From assembly GCA_035771165.1 (NCBI GenBank), contig JAWNZC010000322.1:3247501-3311500 (forward strand): 64,000 nt of DNA, in the 5' to 3' direction. Of the stretch, positions 58,540-64,000 are shown piece by piece (position 1 is the stretch's first letter; every line of letters begins with the position of its first letter). Both the position numbers and the translations under genes were made by a program. This DNA is from Paragorgia papillata. Its lineage: Eukaryota; Cnidaria; Anthozoa; Scleralcyonacea; Coralliidae. The notes under the pieces are model-generated. The model searched no databases, was not told the DNA's origin, and saw only the letters and a program-made list of their open reading frames with translations.

Positions 58540-58710
58540 TGTATGTATTTTGCTGTGTCAAGTTGGCCAAACACAGGAGAAGACAAGCCACACCAGATCC
58601 TAACGTTTGTTGCTGATGAACTTAGACAGAAGAAAATAAATGCACCAAAGACATTAGTGTATGGTACAATGGAATGGATGTTATGGTGCATACTTGGAAC
58701 AGATGGATGA
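58540..58710 (+). pseudogene. RecQ-like helicase, exon-like segment 4
   Basis: Reads YFAVSSWPNTGEDKPHQILT, then FVADELRQKKINAPKTLVYG up to a stop at 58,708. (N)IYF.V......-I......-KT-IY is the start of the second RecA domain (motif IV). The frame upstream is shifted and no good acceptor is visible. Confidence 0.6.
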
Positions 58711-59160
58711 TAACATTAAGACATTTGACGTGTGACATCATCCAACAGTATATTATTATTAGACTATAATAGCTCGATGTGTGGAACATTGCAGAGTTGT
58801 TTCTAGTATAACAAGAAATTTAGAATTTTGAGAGAAAGAACTTCTAGGATAACATATTATACAGTGTATGTAAACAAAATAGATTTTCTCTAAGATGGAT
58901 ATGTATCTACAATGGACAGAGTGAGTCCTTAAGATTTCTGCTGACAGAGTTCCCGCTTATCTATTCAGTGTATTTCACAATGTTTGTAAGACATAAAGAC
59001 AAATCTTAAAGATATGAAAGTATATTTGACCAAAGTGTTGTATCTGTTAATAAAACTGACTGAACATTTTAACAGTAGAGTACACATAATACTAGGTTAT
59101 TAGACTCAACAATAAATCATTGCCACAATACTATCGGTGACCCAACACAGAACTACTGGG

Positions 59161-59429
59161 CAGTGGCAGCACTATGTGGCTGTGGGCCCCAGTGTGAGAA
59201 AAAAATTTGGGCCCCCCTCCCACAAAGTGACGACATATGTAGGGGTTCCAGGGGGAATCTCCACTGGAAAATTTTTGAATTTAGGGTCTCTGAAATTTCC
59301 TGCATTTTGAGAGCACTTTTGAGTAAAATCTGAGTGACAACCTGTGCAGTCTGTTAATAGTTTGGGGTTTGGATGGGCCGATGGGCCCCAGTGCAGCGCA
59401 CAGTTTGCACACCTGTAGTGCCACCACTG
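59161..59429. mobile_element. hAT MITE CAGTGGCAGCACTA
   Basis: CAGTGGCAGCACTA at the left, the inverted CAGTGGTGGCACTA at the right; 8-bp duplication CTACTGGG / CTACTAGG with one mismatch. 269 bp, containing two GGGCCCCAGTG words. Confidence 0.8.
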
Positions 59430-60059
59430 CTACTAGGAACAACCTACTAGTTTGGTGGTAAAGACTGCTGATGAGAACTTGGACCATGAAATATTAATGA
59501 CTCAAACAGTAACAGTACTATGCCAACACACCACTAGCTTTTTTAAGTCATTTAGTGTTTATTATAATTACAGGCATTGGTAATTTTACACAGTAACACA
59601 CCTGAAAAAACATTTTCATGGGATACATTTCCACTAATTAATTTGAATTGTCACAATTATGAGATCATAGATTGGATGGAGGGCCTCTAACTCTCTGTTT
59701 CATGTCTGTTATACCACCAGGTGCCATAAAAAACAATAACAAAAAAAAAGCTGACCTGTAACCATCACTGAAATAAAGTAGTGTGCTGCGTAGGCAGTGT
59801 TGAAATACAAATCGAAATATAAGACTGACTGTTCACTTCATGAATGAATGCCTTACAATTATACCATCTCTCAGTATCATTATTAAATGACATGAGCAGG
59901 GGTGGTGGAAGTGTGCCCCATGCGGGGGTGACAAACCATTTTCACCCGCAAAATTTTTAACTAACTTAACCTAATATATTATAACAATGGGATTGAAATG
60001 AAAGCAAAGAAATGCATGTATATGCATGATATACAGCCATATACCTATTAGACATGTCC

Positions 60060-60314
60060 AATAGGCCATTTTCAAAACCACATACTGTATGGTTCATACA
60101 TATATTATTCTGGAAGGACAACATTTTATAATGCCATCTATATTGGGGGGAAAATGCTTCAGGATTTGAGTAAACAACAGCTGTATGGGCAAAGCATGAT
60201 AAACTGATCCTACATCACTTTCTCAATGAGATTGATGCCATATTAAACATTTTGTCCTTCCAGCATAATAATACGTATGAACCATATCATGTGATTTTGA
60301 AAATGGCCTATTAA
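60060..60314. mobile_element. Foldback TAGGCCATTTTCAAAACCAC
   Basis: TAGGCCATTTTCAAAACCAC pairs with GTGATTTTGAAAATGGCCTA; the arms continue through CTGGAAGGACAA / TTGTCCTTCCAG. About 255 bp. Confidence 0.75.
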
Positions 60315-61354
60315 AAAGGCTCAAACAGTCTGACAAAACTTTGAACTGATGCAAGTATATGTTTGTTCACTTAAGTTAGGACAAAAAAGGTTTATCTAGG
60401 TGCTTTATTTATTAGTGAATTCCTACCCAGACTGCAAATGAGCCTGAAAATGGTTTGCAGGAAGTCTAAAAATTCAAGCATGCCCGCATACCCCCCAGAG
60501 AGGCTACCACAAACAGCATCTTGCCTCCACACTCAAAAACATCTTCTGCAGTCCCCGTCTAAAACAGGACGGTGTAATTTGGCAACTAATGCTTAATCCA
60601 TTTGGATATAACCATGTAAAACAATACACTTTTCTAATTAACTTTAGACCACTATATAGATTATCACATTATAATTTTAAGAAAGCAATGCCTTCTGCCA
60701 GGCAATACTGCCAATTAAGGAATAGTAATTTTACACAGATAAAAGTTATAAACAGTATCATATTGATAAAATAATATATTTTTGTTAAAATCAGAAGATA
60801 CATAACATATTACATAAAGTCATATACATGTACCTTTAAACCGGTAAACTCAGATAATTATGAATTGATCTATTAAAGTTATTATTCAAATAGTCATGAC
60901 AATATTCCAACGGAAACTTTATTGAAATCACTCCCAATGATATTTATTTTTGTACATACAAGCACGGGAATGTGAAATCTGTATATTTCGCCACGAGCAG
61001 TTCGCCAGTTCGGTGCCATATCTGTCATACCCAAACGTTCTTTTTCTCGGATGGAAACACGAATTCGGAATTCCAAACATATTACAAAGGCAAAAAAGTA
61101 TTTCTTGTCTCTTGTCGCACATTTTGTCAGATTTTAGTCCCAAATAAACATGTATTCTACTTCACTCCTTCTCACGAAAACAACAGCAAGACATGAAGAC
61201 CGCGCTGGGAGCATGGGTGTGAAATTATCTGCGCAGCGCAGTAGGCGTCGAACGTTTAGCCAATCAGAGTCAAGTTTCAAATCGATTGTCCCAGAGCCTC
61301 TATTCCGCTCGCGTGCGAGGGGTTTGGCTCTGGGAACGAGATTGGGTCAACCTC

Positions 61355-61425
61355 ACTCCAAAATTAAGGATTATCCTTAATTGTCAACTCGCCTAGAATT
61401 AAGGATAATCCTTAATTTTAAATGA
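61355..61425. repeat. Paired AATTAAGGATTATCCTTAATT palindromes
   Basis: Two ~20-bp palindromes (AATTAAGGATTATCCTTAAT and AATTAAGGATAATCCTTAAT) separated by 16 bp, directly after the 4.2-kb element. Confidence 0.7.
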
Positions 61426-61439
61426 GAAGTCATCCCCCA

Positions 61440-61615
61440 TACCCGAACCACAACCCCCCGGAAACCCTAAACCTAATCACAACCCCCCAGTGCCCCTAAA
61501 CCTAACCACAACCCCTCGTGGCCCTAAACCTAACCACAACCCCCCGGTGGCCCTAAACCTGATCACAACCCCCCGGTGGCCCTAAACCTAATCACAACCC
61601 TCCGGAAAAATGTCC
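61440..61615 (+). repeat. CCCTAAACCTAATCACAACC minisatellite
   Basis: Six units of about 29 bp built on CCCTAAACCTAATCACAACC plus CCCCGGTGG. The CCCTAAACCTAA part resembles telomere-type repeats. Confidence 0.85.
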
Positions 61616-61679
61616 CACTTCTCATACACCAACCACAACACCGTTCTAGGATTTTTAGCTTTATGTGTTCAAGTTTAAC

Positions 61680-61870
61680 ATCCCGCTTGTGGGACAGATA
61701 AATTAAGGCCATGTCTTAATTTGAGCCCTGTTCCTTTCTCCTGTCACATCTATTTTTTTTTTATTGTCCTTTGATGTTGTATTTGCTTATGTACTAGCAA
61801 CCTTTGTATCCAATTGAATGTAATTACTTACTGTGACAAATTCAATAAAATAAAATAAAAAATAAAATTA
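61680..61870 (+). mobile_element. LINE 3' end with AATAAAATAAAA tail
   Basis: Non-coding LINE-like 3' UTR ending GACAAATTCAATAAAATAAA and further AAATAAAA units. 5'-truncated; family not determined. Confidence 0.5.
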
Positions 61871-62089
61871 CATCACATTACATTACACGCACGATAGCAT
61901 AGTATCTACTCGAGCATGCGCAGTAGATACAAAAATCGAGCACGCAACATGCACAAGGCCTGACGAGATGATGCAATAATGCAATTTCGTGGAATCCCCC
62001 ACCCCCCAAAAAAAAAAAAAAAAAAAATAGCCGAAACCTGGGCTTGGCCTACCACAGGCGGCCCGAGTAACAAGAACTCAAATGGCTGA

Positions 62090-62700
62090 ACGTAGATTGA
62101 ATACATGTACAACTCACAATCTTCTGATGACCAGCGAGACACTCTAATCATTGAGCTCAGATGGTGAGTGAAGGTTACATATGTGTACAACATGTAACCT
62201 GATGATCAGTGAGACGCTCTCAGATGGCAGAGCAAAGGTTACATATGTGTACAACCGGTAACCTTCTGATGATCAGTGAGGCACTCTAACCATTGAGCTA
62301 CAAGAATTCAGATGGTGAGTGAAGTTTACCTATGTGTACAACTTGTAACCTTCTGATGACCAGTGAGACGCTCTAACCATTTAGCTACAAGAACTCAGAT
62401 GGCAGAGCAAAGGTTACATATGTGTACAACCTGTATTAACCTTCTAATGTCCAGTGAGACGCTCTAACCATTGAGCTACAAGAACTCAGATGGCAGAACA
62501 AAGGTTACATATGTGTACAACCTGTAACCTTCTGATGACCAGTGAGACAGTGAGTCTGACCATCGAGCTACAAGAACTCAGATGGTGAGTGAAGGTTACA
62601 TGTGTGTACAACATGTAACCTTCTGATGACCAGTTAGACACTCTAACCATTGAGCTACTGGGACTCAGATGGTGAGTGAAGCTAAGGTTACATATTGTAA
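62090..62700 (-). repeat. Tandem array of tRNA-like units
   Basis: Seven units, full length about 87-91 bp (two shortened to 66-76). On the - strand each reads TAGCTCAATGGTTAGAG (A box), then CACTGGTCATCAGAAGGTTA and a B-box-like GGTTAC.GGTTGTAC. The units fit tRNA-derived SINE heads amplified in tandem. Confidence 0.85.
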
Positions 62701-62709
62701 TATTATAGG

Positions 62710-62990
62710 CCAAAAGACTGGTTTGTTCTATCTTGTTTTCGTACGTGGGTTCAACAATCTACAATACAATACACACACACTTCGAACTCGAGCCCGCTGT
62801 CCTAATATGTCAGCGTTACAACATCACACAGCCTTCTTCTTCAACGAGCACTGGCCTCAGTGCTTCTCAAGACTGTGTAAAGAACAGAACAGAACAATTT
62901 AAATAGTTTCTTAACAGTCAAATAAGTACTACATGTTTCGCTTGTTAAGCAATACGCATGACTTTCAATAGTCCATGCAGTGCCTTCAGA
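62710..62990. other. Unassigned; possible LTR remnant
   Basis: Lies 3' of the gypsy pol stop codon (- strand). CTGTTCTGTTCTTTACACAG on the - strand could be terminal-repeat sequence, but no second copy is in the window. Confidence 0.3.
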
Positions 62991-62991
62991 G

Positions 62992-63357
62992 TTAATCTGC
63001 GAAGCCATAACGTTGGGGTTCGACTGGCGTTCTTCTAGATCGCCGTCCTGTAGTTTCTTTAGTCACTGACCATTTTCCAGCATTTCGGAAAGAACTAGAC
63101 TTTTGGTTCGTGGAGGTATTCAAAGGCTTTTCATTATTCTTTGTCTCGCTAGCCATGTGTTCGACAATTGTTTCCACCGTTATTTCCTCAGTCTCTTCCT
63201 CATCCTCAGCCTGTTGATCTCCCGTGCGCTCTTCACTTGTTTGGTCGTCATCCATTTCTCTAGGAAACAAGAAAACCCCCGCTTCCTTTGAAATCCAATT
63301 CTTCAATGGTGGTCCAAGGTAAGGTCTAAGGCGATCTGCATGAACAACTTTCGTGAC
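62992..63357 (-). mobile_element. Ty3/gypsy pol C-terminal tail
   Basis: - strand frame: VTKVVHADRLRPYLGPPLKN, then WISKEAGVFLFPREMDDDQT, an acidic segment, and RRSRRTPVEPQRYGFAD, stop. KVVH.DRL.PY is the end of the integrase C-terminal domain of gypsy elements. The frame breaks at about 63,360; the rest of pol is missing. A different element from the one at 23-26.5 kb. Confidence 0.8.
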
Positions 63358-63430
63358 GCAACAACTTTAGTGTTTTAGAAACCACGTCTAAAACACTAAC
63401 TCGGATTTGAAATATTACTTAAAGATTCCC
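63358..63430. repeat. Fragment of the dispersed TTTAAATATTACTTA family
   Basis: AAAACACTAACTCGGATTTG.AATATTACTTA resembles 840-875 and 34,120-34,145. Confidence 0.4.
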
Positions 63431-64000
63431 CTTCGGCTATTACTCCTAGTCAAACCGAAATATTTAACATTTCATTACGTTCCGCAACTTTTCCAAATAT
63501 TTGGAAGAAGGGCAAAGTTGTGCCTCTCTTCAAATCTGCTGACCCAACTCTACCAAATAACTACCGTCCTATAACTATTCTTCCAACCTTAATTTAAGTA
63601 AAATCATGAAACGTATTGTTCACCATCAAGTCTATACACATACTGTATATGTAAGAATACAATCTCATCGCTCCAAATCAATTTGGTTTTCGGTCTAAAC
63701 TTTCCACCGACGTACAGGAGCTGTATTTATTGATCTGCGAAAAGCGTTTGATACTGTAGACCATGCAGGCATGCACTCATAATTTCTAAATTGAAAAATC
63801 TTGGATTTACTGCTTCTGTCCTCAACTGGTTCACGTCATATCTTTCATCACTCTATCAACTCATTTGGCCATGGCACCGACTTTCCAAACGATACTTAAA
63901 CTGTCGTTTCGTAGACAAATACCGTTCCTGAAACCATTTCGTTTACGTCTGATTGCTTAACTTTTTCCATTAATTCAACACTTTCTCTCTTTCTGCTTCT
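63431..64000 (+). mobile_element. LINE reverse transcriptase, N-terminal part
   Basis: + strand, with frameshifts: SLRSATFPNIWKKGKVVPLF, then KSADPTLPNNYRPITILPTL, LSKIMKRIVH, NQFGFRSKLST, FIDLRKAFDTVDH (RT motif A with the catalytic D), then KLKNLGFTASVLNWFTSYLS. It is a CR1/L2-type LINE running off the end of the window. Confidence 0.88.

Larger units (their letters stand above)
57117..61344 (+). mobile_element. 4.2-kb Mutator-like element carrying RecQ gene pieces
   Basis: CAATCTCGTCCCCAGAGCC at the left and the inverted CAATCTCGTTCCCAGAGCC at the right, with an exact 9-bp duplication GGTCAACCT (57,108-57,116; 61,345-61,353). The TIR is close to that of the 838-bp family. Inside are exon-like RecQ helicase segments (57.3-58.7 kb), a hAT MITE (59,161-59,429), a foldback (60,060-60,314) and unassigned sequence. 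No Mutator transposase recognised. It may be a gene-capturing (Pack-MULE-like) element. Confidence 0.75.

Noticed and set aside
62090..62700. CRISPR-like array
   Set aside because: The units repeat along their whole length with no unique spacers, and the genome is eukaryotic.
62992..63306. Acidic host-like protein (DDDQTSEERTGDQQAED...)
   Set aside because: Reading upstream of the first start gives KVVHADRLRPYLG, the integrase C-terminus of a gypsy element; it is its pol tail.

Overview
This window is nuclear DNA of an invertebrate animal, most likely a cnidarian and probably an anthozoan such as a stony coral. The reasons are: AT-rich sequence; short exons with GT-AG introns; an RNA polymerase I gene readable exon by exon; and a repeat population typical of cnidarians (L2/CR1-like LINEs, Penelope-like and Ty3/gypsy elements, Crypton-type tyrosine recombinase, hAT- and Mutator-like foldback elements, tRNA-derived SINEs, long TA, ACAG and ATT microsatellites). 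The species cannot be named from the sequence alone.

Host genes are sparse. The best is POLR1E (RPA49, RNA polymerase I subunit) on the + strand. Nine phase-compatible coding exons run from 30.6 kb to the stop codon at 45.28 kb. The 5' end and one internal exon were not found. Other host pieces are a lone CRAL-TRIO exon at 1.33-1.53 kb (- strand), the 3' end of an SVOP/SV2-like MFS transporter at 16.36-16.86 kb (+), and unidentified candidate exons near 7.7 and 10.6 kb. The only long intact ORF (47.68-49.08 kb, 468 aa) is an intronless Crypton-type (DUF3504) tyrosine recombinase that keeps its catalytic residues.

Layout. 0-12 kb: LINE, Penelope-like and small TIR elements. 12.5-15.3 kb: a hAT-type element with internal tandem repeats. 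15.3-19.9 kb: MFS exon and a Crypton N-terminal fragment between two inverted minisatellites, then a hAT MITE. 20-21.3 kb: GC-rich degenerate tandem repeats. 23-26.7 kb: a decayed gypsy pol region between ~200-bp direct repeats. 26.7-30 kb: foldback elements and LINE ends. 30.6-45.7 kb: POLR1E with repeat-filled introns. 46.3-50.7 kb: inverted SINEs, Crypton gene, nested hAT elements. 51-61.4 kb: a Kolobok-like palindrome and a cluster of nested elements with 9-bp target duplications, one of 4.2 kb carrying RecQ-helicase gene pieces. 61.4-64 kb: minisatellites, a tandem tRNA-like array, a gypsy tail and a LINE reverse transcriptase.

The most notable signal is a pair of hammerhead ribozymes in tandem on the - strand inside a POLR1E intron (33,576-33,802). 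Both have complete cores, GUC cleavage sites and paired stems, and their cleavage sites lie 185 nt apart. This is the architecture of metazoan retrozymes. A third, stem-II-less copy lies nearby, and weaker hammerhead-like cores occur in the Penelope-like element and in a foldback family.
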